DNA of 39,948 nucleotides from CAYLHS01 sp964496205 (GCA_964496205.1 CAZBXV010000016.1:1-39948), one strand, 5' to 3'; positions 23,917 to 32,829 are shown, counted from the stretch's first letter. Notes: generated from the sequence alone by a model not told the origin. Numbers and translations are program-made.

Positions 23917-24590
23917 TGCGTCACGTTCCCCACGTGTTCGTGCCACAGCCGTGGCAGGGGCAGGCGGTGGACCTCGATGACGCGACGCTCCATCATCTTC
24001 GAAGCGTGCTCCGGCTGCTGGATGGAGCGGCCGTCTCATACACCGACGGAGAAGGGAAGAGGGGTCAGGGTGTCCTCGAGGCGGGCCGGTTGATCAGAGG
24101 GACCGAAGTGCGCGTATCCCCGCCGCGCCCGTGTTTGACATTGGCCGTGGCTCCGCCTCGATCGGTTGATCGAGCGCGATTCCTCGTTGAGAAGCTGGCT
24201 GAACTCGGCGTCGATCGGCTGGTGTGGCTTCGAACGAGTCACACGATCGGCCGTCCTCCGAAGCCGGTCAAGGCGCGTGCGTGGGCTCGCGAAGCGCTCG
24301 AACAGAGCAGAGGAGCGTGGCTCATGGACATCGACGAAACCCAGCGAAGTATTGGCGAACTGAAGGGGACGGTTCTCACCGCCGATCCCGAAGGCGAGCC
24401 TGCATTCCCGATCGACGGTGATACGACGCTGCTCGTGGGCCCCGAGGGTGGTTTGACTCCGGATGAGACGCGTGGGGTGGCGATCAGCCTCGGCAGCCGG
24501 ATCCTGCGGGTGGAAACGGCAGCAATTGCCGGTGCAGTCTTGCTGAGAAAGACCACGCAGAGGGGTGACAACCGCGGAGAGAGCGGGTAG
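23916..24590 (+). CDS. rsmE: 16S rRNA m3U1498 methyltransferase RsmE
   Basis: The 224-aa SPOUT-class methyltransferase has an N-terminal PUA-like domain (FVPQPWQGQAVDLDDATLHH, HLRSVLRLLDGA) and a C-terminal knotted SAM-binding domain with LLVGPEGGLTPDE and LGSRILRVETAAIAGA, both hallmark RsmE blocks. It methylates U1498 of 16S rRNA in the assembled 30S subunit. Its ATG overlaps the dnaJ stop by one base, a common dnaJ-rsmE pairing. The -10 hexamer of the BldD-like gene begins in its stop codon. Confidence 0.95.
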   Translation: MRHVPHVFVPQPWQGQAVDLDDATLHHLRSVLRLLDGAAVSYTDGEGKRGQGVLEAGRLIRGTEVRVSPPRPCLTLAVAPPRSVDRARFLVEKLAELGVDRLVWLRTSHTIGRPPKPVKARAWAREALEQSRGAWLMDIDETQRSIGELKGTVLTADPEGEPAFPIDGDTTLLVGPEGGLTPDETRGVAISLGSRILRVETAAIAGAVLLRKTTQRGDNRGESG

Positions 24591-24593
24591 AGT
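24588..24593 (+). promoter_or_regulatory. Putative -10 hexamer for BldD-like gene
   Basis: TAGAGT ends 6 nt before a GTG at 24600 that is in frame with the regulator, consistent with a leaderless start there. It begins in the rsmE stop codon. Confidence 0.4.
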
Positions 24594-24641
24594 GTCACTG
24601 TGAGTGACGCTCGGGTGCGCTACTCAGAGGGAGATTGGGCA

Positions 24642-25112
24642 ATGACGGAGGCATCGTACAATCAGGCCGTGGGTCGACGGCTGCGCGCGATTCGACGCCA
24701 GAAGCGGCTTTCGTTGCAGGAAGTCGAGGCACTCTCGTCCTACGAGTTCAAGGCGTCGGTGCTCGGTGCCTACGAGCGCGGCGAACGTAGCTTGTCTCTT
24801 CCTCGTATGCATCGCTTGGCTGCCGTCTATGGCGTTCCGATCGAACAGCTGCTCCCCGAGGCAGGGCGCGTTGCCGCGCCATCGTGGGAGAGCGGTGGTA
24901 TCACGATCGATCTCGCGAAGGTAGAGGGTGTCGAAGGCGGCGATCTCGTTGAGCGGTTCTTGCGTGCGATTCAGCTGATGCGTCAGGACTTCAACGGAAA
25001 GGTTCTAACGCTCCGCAGGAGCGACCTTCGCATTCTGGTCAGTCTTCTAGAGGCAGACGAGGATCCGGACAGCGTCCTGGAGGATCTCGGGCTGACAACC
25101 GCAGTCGAGTAG
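24642..25112 (+). CDS. bldD: BldD-like transcriptional regulator
   Basis: The 156-aa protein has an N-terminal XRE helix-turn-helix (GRRLRAIRRQKRLSLQEVE, VLGAYERGERSLSLPRMHRL, YGVPIEQLLP), like BldD of Streptomyces. The C-terminal domain carries R114-Q-D116, eight residues, then R125-R-S-D128. This is exactly the RxD-x8-RxxD c-di-GMP-binding signature of BldD. In Streptomyces, BldD dimerises on tetrameric c-di-GMP and represses development genes. Start: ATG 24642 has AGGGAGA about 7 nt upstream. An alternative GTG at 24600 (14 more residues) has a leaderless -10. The target genes here are unknown. Confidence 0.88.
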   Translation: MTEASYNQAVGRRLRAIRRQKRLSLQEVEALSSYEFKASVLGAYERGERSLSLPRMHRLAAVYGVPIEQLLPEAGRVAAPSWESGGITIDLAKVEGVEGGDLVERFLRAIQLMRQDFNGKVLTLRRSDLRILVSLLEADEDPDSVLEDLGLTTAVE

Positions 25113-25129
25113 ATTCCCTCGACCCGCGA

Positions 25130-25135
25130 TACTGT
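25130..25135 (+). promoter_or_regulatory. Putative -10 hexamer of mtaB
   Basis: TACTGT ends 7 nt before the mtaB ATG, with no Shine-Dalgarno sequence between; a leaderless start is likely. Confidence 0.4.
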
Positions 25136-25142
25136 CGACCTC

Positions 25143-26354
25143 ATGGGTACGGTTTCGCTGCGGACACTCGGCTGTCGGCTCAATCAGGCCGAAAGCGATG
25201 AGATCCTGATCGCACTAGCCGACAGGGGCATTGCCGTCGATGACACATCGCCCGACGTGGTCGTCGTCAATACCTGCACCGTGACCTCAGAAGCCTCGTC
25301 GGCGTCGAGGAAGCTGATCCGCCGTAGCATCAAGGACAACCCGAATGCGACCGTGGTCGTGACCGGATGCTACGCGGTGGCACACGAGGCGGAGGTTCGC
25401 TCGATTCCGGGCGTGGCCACGGTCCTTCCGACGAAGGTCGATCTCCCTGCCGCGGTTGTCGGACACCTCGGTGAGCGGAACCCGGTCGGATTCCGCTTCG
25501 TCGGCCCGAGACGGAACCTCAAGGTTCAGACGGGCTGTGACGAGATGTGCACCTTCTGCATCGTGCCGACAACGAGAGGAGGGTTGTTCAGCCTGCCCGC
25601 GAGTGAGGTTCTCGAGCACGCGCGACGGCTGGTCGGGGTCGGTGCTCGCGAGCTCATTCTGTCGGGCGTCCATCTCGGCACGTATCGGTCCTCGGTCGGT
25701 CTCACCGAGCTCATCCGGCGCCTGTCAGGGATCGACGGGCTTGCCCGGATTCGCCTCTCCTCCATCGAAGCCTCCCATGTCGACGATGGACTCCTCGAAC
25801 TGATAGCCGACGACCCGAAGCTGTGTCGCCATCTGCACCTACCGCTGCAGACCGGAAGCGAAACGACCTGGATGCGTATGAAGCGGCCCGGGACGCTCGA
25901 CGGATTCATCCAGACTGCGGAGAGAGCGAGATCGGTAGTCCCGGGAGTCGCCATCACAACGGATGTGATGGTCGGGTTCCCGGGGGAAACAGACTCCGAC
26001 TTCGAACAGACCCTCGACGTGGTCACACGAATCGGCTTCGAGAGACTGCACGTATTCCGCTACTCGGCTCGAAAAGGAACGCAGGCAGCCACCTTCCCGG
26101 ACCAGATTCCCCATGACGTCAGGCGTGAGAGGTCCGCCGTCGTTAGGGAGGCCGGTTCGGAGATCAGAAGACGTTGGCTCGAGTCGCACGTTGGCATGAC
26201 GGCAGACGTGCTCGTGGAACGGATCACCGGCTCGACGGCAAGCGGGCACACGGACACCTACGCCGGCGTCAGAATCGAACACGTCGGCGCGTCGGTGGGC
26301 GACGTGATCTCCGTCGAGGTATCGGCGAGAGTCGAGGGTGTCCTCGTCGGGTAG
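25143..26354 (+). CDS. mtaB: tRNA t6A37 methylthiotransferase MtaB
   Basis: The 403-aa radical SAM methylthiotransferase converts t6A at position 37 of ANN-decoding tRNAs to ms2t6A. The N-terminal cluster domain has three Cys (C11 in TLGCRLNQAE, C45 in VNTCTVT, C76 in TGCYA). The radical SAM motif is C132-x3-C136-x2-C139 (GCDEMCTFCIVPTTRG). HLHLPLQTGSE, TDVMVGFPGET and a C-terminal TRAM-like domain follow. LGCRLNQ rather than the MiaB T-x-G-C-Q-M-N form points to MtaB. The ATG at 25143 is supported by TLGCRLNQ being near the N-terminus. Confidence 0.93.
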   Translation: MGTVSLRTLGCRLNQAESDEILIALADRGIAVDDTSPDVVVVNTCTVTSEASSASRKLIRRSIKDNPNATVVVTGCYAVAHEAEVRSIPGVATVLPTKVDLPAAVVGHLGERNPVGFRFVGPRRNLKVQTGCDEMCTFCIVPTTRGGLFSLPASEVLEHARRLVGVGARELILSGVHLGTYRSSVGLTELIRRLSGIDGLARIRLSSIEASHVDDGLLELIADDPKLCRHLHLPLQTGSETTWMRMKRPGTLDGFIQTAERARSVVPGVAITTDVMVGFPGETDSDFEQTLDVVTRIGFERLHVFRYSARKGTQAATFPDQIPHDVRRERSAVVREAGSEIRRRWLESHVGMTADVLVERITGSTASGHTDTYAGVRIEHVGASVGDVISVEVSARVEGVLVG

Positions 26355-26376
26355 CCTTCGGTCGAAAGGAGCGCTC

Positions 26377-26718
26377 GTGGACACCTGCCTGTTCTGCAAG
26401 ATCGTCGAGGGGTCGATTCCGGCAACCGTGGTCGAGGAGACCGATCGTGTCCTTGCGTTCGACGACATCAATCCCGCGGCCCCGACTCACGTGTTGGTCA
26501 TCCCTAAGGAGCATGTGGCCAACTCGGCGTCGGAGATCACTTCGGAACACAGCGATCTCCTGGCAGAGATCTTCGCCGTGGCCGCGAAGGTGGCCGATGA
26601 CAAGAGGCTCGACGGTGGATGGCGGCTGGTGACGAACGTAGGGCCGGGTGCCGGACAGACGATCTTCCACCTTCACTTCCACGTGATGGGCGGATGGAGC
26701 GGGGTCCCGTCCCTGTAG
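26377..26718 (+). CDS. HIT family nucleotide-binding protein
   Basis: The 113-aa Hint-branch histidine-triad protein begins CLFCKIVEGSIPATVVEE (possible zinc Cys pair at C4 and C7). DDINPAAPTHVLVIPKEH and GAGQTIFHLHFHVMGG follow; the H-x-H-x-H triad supplies the catalytic His. It probably hydrolyses nucleoside phosphoramidates or similar adducts. The GTG at 26377 has GAAAGGA 6 nt upstream. It lies 22 nt after mtaB and 81 nt before phoH. The usual phoH neighbourhood is kept. Confidence 0.93.
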   Translation: MDTCLFCKIVEGSIPATVVEETDRVLAFDDINPAAPTHVLVIPKEHVANSASEITSEHSDLLAEIFAVAAKVADDKRLDGGWRLVTNVGPGAGQTIFHLHFHVMGGWSGVPSL

Positions 26719-26799
26719 GGGCGACGCTGTTGGCTCCTGACTGCCCGCTGTCTGCGACTCGTGACTGACGACCGATACCCACCTATACTTCCAAGGCCT

Positions 26800-27780
26800 A
26801 TGCCTCTGAATGAGGATTCTCTTGTCACCGTGTCCGATGAGCGATTGCGCGTACCCTCCAACCACCTGATGCTCGAGCTGGTGGGGGAGCGGGACGTGCA
26901 CCTTCGCGCGCTCGAACACGCATATCCGGATGTGCGTCTCGTCGCCCGCGGCAACGAGTTCATGATCAGCGGCGAGCAAGCTGCCGAGGTCAAGACGGTC
27001 CTGGAGGAGTTGCTCATCCTCGTCCAGGAGGGACAGTCGCTCGACGGGGACCGCGTGAAGCGGGTCATCCGGATGGTCGAGGAGGACGTGCCGAGCCCAT
27101 CGGGCGTGCTCACGGAGGGCATACCGGTCGGGCGGGGGAAGATCGTTCGGGCCAAGACCGTCGGTCAGGGCCGCTACATCTCGGCGATCCGGGACAACAC
27201 GCTGATCTTCAGTATTGGTCCGGCTGGAACCGGCAAGACGTATCTTGCGATGGCGGCGGCGATCGAGCTTCTGAAGAACGGTGCAGTGAGCCGAATCCTG
27301 CTGACGCGCCCCGCCGTCGAGGCGGGGGAGCGTCTCGGGTTCCTTCCCGGAGACCTGACCGCCAAGATCGATCCGTACCTCAGGCCCCTCTACGACGCGC
27401 TGTACGAAATGCTCGGGCCGGAGGAAACCGGAAAGCTGATGGAGCGTGGAACGATCGAGATCGCCCCGCTCGCCTACATGCGCGGCCGCACTTTGAACGA
27501 CGCCTGCGTGATTCTGGATGAAGCTCAGAACACCTCACCTGAGCAAATGAAGATGTTTCTGACGCGTCTCGGCTTCAATTCGAAGATGATCATCACCGGA
27601 GACGTCACGCAGGTAGACCTCCCGTCGGGGAAAGGTTCTGGCCTCCGGATCGCCCGGCAAGTGCTTCACGGCATTTCGGGTGTCTCGTTCGTGGAACTGA
27701 CGTCACGAGACGTTGTGCGTCACCGCATCGTGGCCGCCATCGTCGACGCCTATCAGCGCTACGAGGACGGTCATGAGTAG
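26800..27780 (+). CDS. phoH: PhoH-like ATPase
   Basis: The 326-aa PhoH/YbeZ-type P-loop ATPase has Walker A GPAGTGKT (140-147) and Walker B ILDEAQN (Asp240-Glu241). The family blocks RPAVEAGERLGFLPGD, ITGDVTQVDLP and SRDVVRHRIV are present. YbeZ works with YbeY in ribosome maturation and RNA quality control, and here ybeY is two genes downstream. The N-terminal 120 residues contain the KH-like region (RDVHLRALEHAYPDVRLVARG). The ATG at 26800 has AAGG 5-6 nt upstream, and TATACT lies 10 nt upstream as a good -10, leaving a very short leader. Confidence 0.95.
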   Translation: MPLNEDSLVTVSDERLRVPSNHLMLELVGERDVHLRALEHAYPDVRLVARGNEFMISGEQAAEVKTVLEELLILVQEGQSLDGDRVKRVIRMVEEDVPSPSGVLTEGIPVGRGKIVRAKTVGQGRYISAIRDNTLIFSIGPAGTGKTYLAMAAAIELLKNGAVSRILLTRPAVEAGERLGFLPGDLTAKIDPYLRPLYDALYEMLGPEETGKLMERGTIEIAPLAYMRGRTLNDACVILDEAQNTSPEQMKMFLTRLGFNSKMIITGDVTQVDLPSGKGSGLRIARQVLHGISGVSFVELTSRDVVRHRIVAAIVDAYQRYEDGHE

Positions 27781-30334
27781 GTTCATCGATCGCAAACTCG
27801 GTGTCCGCCTCCTCATCGTCGTCGCCACCGTCGCGTTGACCTGGGGTGCGCTCGGGATCGCCCAGCAGACGTCGCAGGTCACGGTGAACGTCGGAGAACC
27901 CTCACCTCAGGACTTCTTCGCTGACCAGACCAAGACCGTCGACAATACGGTGGCGACGGAGGCGCAGAAGAACCTGGCTGCTGAATCAGTCACTCCCGTG
28001 TACAGCATCAACCCCGAGGTCACCCAGGGAGTGATCTCCGGCATCGACCAGCTCTTCAGCACCCTTGCGTCGAACGTCTTCCTGCCCGAACCCGTGGTGA
28101 CCACGACCACCGTCACCGAACCGCCGATCACGACGACCACCGCCCCTGCCGAGACGACGACAACCGCTGTTGGCGAGACCACAACGACGACCGAGGCACC
28201 CGCCACGACCGAGGTGACCGGCATGGTGTACCTCGACGCCGACAGGGACGGGACGTTCAATCTCGACAACGGCGACTACCCGGAACCCGGCGTGACCGTC
28301 GACATCACGGGTGGGGATGGGCAGACGCAGACCGTCGTGACGAACGAGGAGGGCGTCTACGACGCGCCCGAAGTCGTGGTTGGAACGGTCATCGTCGACG
28401 TCGACGAGTCGACGGTGCCCCGCCACTTCGGGCTGGCAACTGGCAACAACCCGCAGTCGTTGACGGCCCGCAAGGACCGTGTACTCGAGGTCGAATCGAT
28501 TGGATTCTCGCCACAGCTCACCGACCCGCAAACCCAGGAGAATCTTCTGAAAGAGGATTACCCGACGCTGCAACCCGACACGGCCACGTTCCTCGTGTCG
28601 ATCGCCATCGAGGACGTGATGCGCAACGCGACGGACAGGATTTCCTACCTGAGCGCGATCCGCACGAAGGCTCTCGATCGGGCCAACACGATCCTGGCGC
28701 AGGGCATCACCAGCGCGGAGCAGTTGAAGAGCGTCCAACAGGTACTTGCCCAGGTGCCGCCCTCGGTGTCGATCGACGGCACCCGCGATGCCGAGGCGTC
28801 GCAAGCAGCAGCAGATGTCGTGTCGATCATGCTCCAGGTCAACAGCTTCGAGTCCGAGGATCAGACCCAGGCGAAGCGCCAGGCGGAAATGGACAAGGTC
28901 AAGACGGTCACGCAAACGTACCAGCGTGGCGAGAAGATCGTCGGGGTAGGTGAGACGGTCACTCAGGTCGAGAAGGACGCCATCGACCAGATGGACCTCC
29001 TTCACCAGACCGGTCCAGAGCGGGTGGCGCTCCTGCTGGTGGTGTTCCTCGTGGTGGGGATGCTCATCTTCTACCTGGCGAGGTTCCGAGCGCAGTTCTG
29101 GACGCACACGAGGCGGGTGCTGCTGTTCGGGCTGCTCATCGTGCTTGCCGCCCTGGTTGCACGCGGCACAGCCTTGCTCGTTCCGGTCGATCAACCCGCC
29201 GTCGGCTATCTGATCCCTGCGGCGCTGTTCGGCTTCATGGCTGCGATCCTGTTCGATGCGCGCATCGCGGTGGTGATGGCGATGGCGGTTGGAGCACTGA
29301 CGGGCCTCGCCACAGTCAATCCGGGCCTCACGCTGTTCGCGCTCTTGTCGACGATGGTTCCGATTCCGTTCGTGTCGTCGATCTCCGCGCGGGGCGATCT
29401 CCGCAAGGCGATCGTGTACACGGCTGCGGTGATGTTCCCGATGGCTGCCGGGATCGCGTGGTACTTCGACGGACCATCGACTGCGCTCCTCGCCGGCCTG
29501 TTCGGACTCGCCAACGGCCTGTTCCTCTCCGGACTCATCGGCGTGGCGGCCGTGTCCTTCTTCGAGATCATGTTCGACGTCACCACCACCCTGCGACTAC
29601 TGGACCTCACCGACCGAAACCATCCGGCGCTCCAGATGATGGAGGAGCAGGCGAGAGGCACGTTCAACCACTCGTTGATGGTCGGCACACTCGCAGACCG
29701 GGCAGCGCGGGCCATCGGTGCCGACAACCTACTCGCTCGAGCGGCCGCCTACTACCACGATCTCGGCAAGACGGAGAGCCCGCATCTATTCATCGAAAAC
29801 CAGTTCGGAACTCCCAACCCTCACGATCTCCTCCCACCGGAGGAATCGGCTGAATTGATTCGCGACCATGTCAGCAAAGGCGTCGAGCTCGCCAAGAAGT
29901 ATCGGATTCCGACTGCGGTCGTCGAGGGCATCCTCGCACATCACGGCGACGGGATCATGCGCTACTTCTATCACAAGGCGTGCGAGATGTACGGCGAGGA
30001 CAACGTCAACGTCGACGACTACCGCCACGTCGGTCACAAGCCCAAATCCAAGGAGATGGCGATCCTGATGATGGCCGACGCCGTCGAGAGCGCGTCCCGT
30101 GCGGTATTCGCCGAGGAAGAAGCCACGCCCGAACGCATCGAACATCTCGTCGAGCAGGTCGTTGGAGAGAAGGAGAACGACGGTCAGCTCAGCGAGAGCG
30201 AACTCACCCTGGGCGAACTGACAAAGGTGAAGAGAGCATTCATCGACTCACTCGTCGGCCACTACCACCAGCGCATCCCGTACCCAGGATTCCCTGGAAC
30301 CACGCAGGGTTCAGGGCCTAGGCTCCAGTCGTGA
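27773..30334 (+). CDS. 7TM-HD phosphodiesterase (PgpH-like) with inserted SdrD-B-like domain
   Basis: The 853-aa protein starts with a membrane helix (about 11-30). The extracytoplasmic 7TMR-HDED sensor part 1 runs 33-108. A Thr-rich linker (109-147) and an inserted beta-sandwich domain (148-232) follow; the insert reads TGMVYLDADRDGTFN, GDYPEPGVTVDI, NEEGVYDAP, like SdrD-B/CNA-B surface-protein repeats. HDED part 2 (233-412) ends in RGEKIVGVGETVT, and seven helices span about 417-605. The cytoplasmic HD domain has H633, HD (662-663, YYHDLGK), HH (723-724) and Asp769, all intact. PgpH members hydrolyse c-di-AMP. The ATG overlaps the phoH stop; the stop overlaps ybeY. The insertion is not part of the usual family layout. 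Confidence 0.93.
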   Translation: MSRFIDRKLGVRLLIVVATVALTWGALGIAQQTSQVTVNVGEPSPQDFFADQTKTVDNTVATEAQKNLAAESVTPVYSINPEVTQGVISGIDQLFSTLASNVFLPEPVVTTTTVTEPPITTTTAPAETTTTAVGETTTTTEAPATTEVTGMVYLDADRDGTFNLDNGDYPEPGVTVDITGGDGQTQTVVTNEEGVYDAPEVVVGTVIVDVDESTVPRHFGLATGNNPQSLTARKDRVLEVESIGFSPQLTDPQTQENLLKEDYPTLQPDTATFLVSIAIEDVMRNATDRISYLSAIRTKALDRANTILAQGITSAEQLKSVQQVLAQVPPSVSIDGTRDAEASQAAADVVSIMLQVNSFESEDQTQAKRQAEMDKVKTVTQTYQRGEKIVGVGETVTQVEKDAIDQMDLLHQTGPERVALLLVVFLVVGMLIFYLARFRAQFWTHTRRVLLFGLLIVLAALVARGTALLVPVDQPAVGYLIPAALFGFMAAILFDARIAVVMAMAVGALTGLATVNPGLTLFALLSTMVPIPFVSSISARGDLRKAIVYTAAVMFPMAAGIAWYFDGPSTALLAGLFGLANGLFLSGLIGVAAVSFFEIMFDVTTTLRLLDLTDRNHPALQMMEEQARGTFNHSLMVGTLADRAARAIGADNLLARAAAYYHDLGKTESPHLFIENQFGTPNPHDLLPPEESAELIRDHVSKGVELAKKYRIPTAVVEGILAHHGDGIMRYFYHKACEMYGEDNVNVDDYRHVGHKPKSKEMAILMMADAVESASRAVFAEEEATPERIEHLVEQVVGEKENDGQLSESELTLGELTKVKRAFIDSLVGHYHQRIPYPGFPGTTQGSGPRLQS

Positions 30335-30786
30335 ACGTCTTCCTCGCCGACGAGCAGGACGACCCGCTGGACGCAGAGTCGCTTCGGCGGCTCGTCACCA
30401 CCGTTCTCGAACGTGAAGGGCTGCCGGACCGGGTCGATGTGACGGTCATGTTCGTGGGACTCGAGCAGATGACCGAATACAACGAACGGTTCATGGAGCG
30501 AAAGGGTCCTACGGACGTGCTCGCGTTCCCACTGGTGCAGCTGACACCTGGCAGCTGTCCGACCCCTGGACCTTTCGAACCGCCGCTGAGCCTCGGTGAC
30601 GTCATCATCGCTCCGGCGTACGTGCGCACCCAGGCGGCCGAGCTCGGGGTGACGTTTGACGACGAGCTGTCGTTGATGGTGGTGCATGGCCTGCTTCACC
30701 TCCTCGGCTACGACCATGTCTCCGATGAGGACGCCGAGATCATGGAATCACGCGAACGCGAGCTCCTGGGGCAGGTGAGGCGGTGA
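30331..30786 (+). CDS. ybeY: Endoribonuclease/rRNA maturation factor YbeY
   Basis: The 151-aa zinc-dependent protein is needed for 16S rRNA 3'-end maturation and 70S quality control. The metal motif H-x3-H-x5-H is intact in HGLLHLLGYDH (H119, H123, H129), preceded by the LGDVIIAP strand and the GPTDVLAFPL block. The GTG at 30331 overlaps the stop of the 7TM-HD gene (GTGA). The corC-like gene starts 8 nt after the stop. An unusual Pro-rich stretch (TPGSCPTPGPFEPPL) lies between the TDVLAFPL strand and LGDVII, slightly longer than in E. coli. Confidence 0.95.
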   Translation: MNVFLADEQDDPLDAESLRRLVTTVLEREGLPDRVDVTVMFVGLEQMTEYNERFMERKGPTDVLAFPLVQLTPGSCPTPGPFEPPLSLGDVIIAPAYVRTQAAELGVTFDDELSLMVVHGLLHLLGYDHVSDEDAEIMESRERELLGQVRR

Positions 30787-30793
30787 GCGCACC

Positions 30794-31954
30794 ATGATCA
30801 TCGGGCTCGTCTGCGCTTTTCTGCTGCTCGTGCTCGCCGGAGCCTTGCGCGCCGGCGCCGCGTCGATGCTTGCAACGGCCCGGGCAGATGCGCTTCGAGA
30901 CGGCGCCGAGTCCGTTCACGGTGCCGACAGGGTCGCGGAACTGCTCGATGATCGTCCATTCCTTCTGTCGTCGATTGGGATGGTGCACTCCGCGATTCTG
31001 GTGACGGCGGTTGTTCCGGCGGTCTGGGCGCTGAGTACGGTGCTGCACGGCTGGACGCTGGCTGCGACGCTGCTCGGTCTCGCCGTCGTCGTGTTGCTCG
31101 CCGGCGATGTGTTGCCTCGTTCGTATGGCCGCAGTCACCCGGGCACCCTCGCCTATCGGTTCTCGGGATTGCTTACCGTCGCGGCCCGACTCGGCAGACG
31201 GACCGCCGAGTGGTTTGCAGAGGAGCCGGAAGAGGATGAAGAAGATGACGATGAAGAGTTCGAGGAGCGACGGCTGATCACGTCGGTGATCGAGTTCTCC
31301 GACACGCTGGTTCGTGAGGTAATGGTCCCTCGGCTGGACATGGTGACGGTCGGCCGTGGCGCAACGTCGGACGATGCGCTCGACATCGTCGTCGAGCACG
31401 GCTTCTCCCGGATTCCGGTTCTCGGCGAGGGCCCCGACGACATCATCGGACTCGTCTACGCCAAGGATCTGCTTGAAGTGATGGACCGCGGCGAGGAGTC
31501 CGTTCCGGTCATGAACCTGATGCGACCTGTCTACTTCGTTCCCGAGACCAAACGAGTTCCCGATCTGCTGAGAGAAATGCAGACTCGTCAGCAACACATG
31601 GCGGTTGTCGTGGACGAGTTCGGGGGCACTGCCGGTCTTGTGACGATCGAGGATCTTCTGGAGGAGCTGGTAGGCGAGATCGTCGACGAATACGACACCG
31701 AGGAGTCGCTGCTCGTTGAGGAGTCGGAAGGCACATACCTCGTGGATGGGCGTTTCCCCATCGAGGATCTCGAGGACATTCTCGGTGGAGAGCTCGACCG
31801 CGACGAGTGGGACACGGTCAGCGGTCTGGTTCTCGATCTGGCCGGGAGGGTGCCACACGTGGGAGAGACCTTTGAGATCCCGGCGGCCGATCTCGAAGTC
31901 GTGGCCGTACAGGGCCGCAGAGTGACACAGATACGGGTCACTCGCACACAATGA
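30794..31954 (+). CDS. CorC/HlyC-family CBS-domain membrane protein
   Basis: The 386-aa protein has an N-terminal DUF21/CNNM-like membrane region (about 1-130). A very acidic linker (about 142-156, e.g. EEPEEDEEDDDEEFEE) comes next, then a CBS pair: VREVMVPRLDMVTV, FSRIPVLGEGPDDIIGLVYAKDLL, VMNLMRPVYFVPETK, HMAVVVDEFGGTAGLVTIED. The C-terminal CorC_HlyC domain begins at YLVDGRFPIEDLED. The family is linked to Mg2+/Co2+ export and nucleotide (ATP-Mg) sensing. The ATG follows GGTGAG about 6 nt upstream, and the stop overlaps the era ATG. The phoH-pgpH-ybeY-corC-era order is widely conserved. Confidence 0.92.
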   Translation: MIIGLVCAFLLLVLAGALRAGAASMLATARADALRDGAESVHGADRVAELLDDRPFLLSSIGMVHSAILVTAVVPAVWALSTVLHGWTLAATLLGLAVVVLLAGDVLPRSYGRSHPGTLAYRFSGLLTVAARLGRRTAEWFAEEPEEDEEDDDEEFEERRLITSVIEFSDTLVREVMVPRLDMVTVGRGATSDDALDIVVEHGFSRIPVLGEGPDDIIGLVYAKDLLEVMDRGEESVPVMNLMRPVYFVPETKRVPDLLREMQTRQQHMAVVVDEFGGTAGLVTIEDLLEELVGEIVDEYDTEESLLVEESEGTYLVDGRFPIEDLEDILGGELDRDEWDTVSGLVLDLAGRVPHVGETFEIPAADLEVVAVQGRRVTQIRVTRTQ

Positions 31955-32829
31955 AGTCCGGGTTCGTGCCCGTGGTTGGCCGGCCGAACGTGGGCAAGTC
32001 GACCCTCGTGAATGCGCTCGTCGGATCGAAGGTCGTGATCACGTCGCCCCGTCCTCAAACGACTCGAAACGCTGTACGCGGCGTTGTTACCGTGCGTGAC
32101 GAGTTTCAGGCGGTGCTCGTCGACACGCCCGGCCTTCACAAGCCGAAGAATGCGCTGGGAGAACGGCTCAACAGGCTCGTGTACGGGACGCTGGCGGATG
32201 CCGACGCCGTCCTGTTCGTGCTCGATGCCACCGCTGCCGTCGGCCCGGGGGATAGGTTGATTGCCGATCGCCTGCGACAGGCCGGCGCCCCCGTGATCGT
32301 TGTCGTAAACAAGACTGACAAGGCAACTCGCACACAGGTGGTCGAGCAACTCACCGAAGCCGGAGAGTGGGGCTTTGTTGCCTACGTGCCGGCCAGCGCC
32401 CTCGAACGTGAGGGCCTCGCATCGATCGCGGAGGAACTCGAGAAGCTTCTCCCCGAGGGGCCCGCGTTCTTCCCCCTTGACGCTGTGACGGACCAGCCCG
32501 AATCGCTTCTGGTGGGTGAGCTGGTGAGAGAGGCGTTCCTCAGCCGTCTGAGGGAAGAGCTTCCTCACTCCCTTGCCGTGGACGTGAGGGAGATCGAACA
32601 GCGTCTCGATGGGACGGTGTATGTCGACGCTGCGCTCATTGTCGAACGATCCTCACAGAAGCCGATCGTCATCGGAAGGGGTGGTGCGCTCTTGAGAGAC
32701 GCCGGTACGGACGCGCGGGTCGAACTCGAACGTCTCTTCGGCCAGCGTGTGTATCTCGACCTCCGGGTTCGCGTCGAAAAGGACTGGCAGCGCAGGCCGC
32801 AACTGCTGGATCGCCTCGGCTTCGAGTGA
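31951..32829 (+). CDS. era: GTPase Era
   Basis: The 292-aa Ras-like GTPase binds 16S rRNA during 30S assembly. G1 GRPNVGKST (10-18), G2 region SPRPQTTRN, G3 DTPG, G4 NKTD and G5 SAL are all present. The C-terminal KH domain (QKPIVIGRGGALLRDAG) and the RVRVEKDWQRRPQ tail are typical. The ATG overlaps the corC stop by 4 nt. It is the last gene of the phoH operon before a 322-bp gap. Confidence 0.97.
   Translation: MKSGFVPVVGRPNVGKSTLVNALVGSKVVITSPRPQTTRNAVRGVVTVRDEFQAVLVDTPGLHKPKNALGERLNRLVYGTLADADAVLFVLDATAAVGPGDRLIADRLRQAGAPVIVVVNKTDKATRTQVVEQLTEAGEWGFVAYVPASALEREGLASIAEELEKLLPEGPAFFPLDAVTDQPESLLVGELVREAFLSRLREELPHSLAVDVREIEQRLDGTVYVDAALIVERSSQKPIVIGRGGALLRDAGTDARVELERLFGQRVYLDLRVRVEKDWQRRPQLLDRLGFE

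Noticed and set aside
27986..29194. 402-codon open frame on the minus strand
   Set aside because: It is antisense to the 7TM-HD gene, whose residues match the family throughout.
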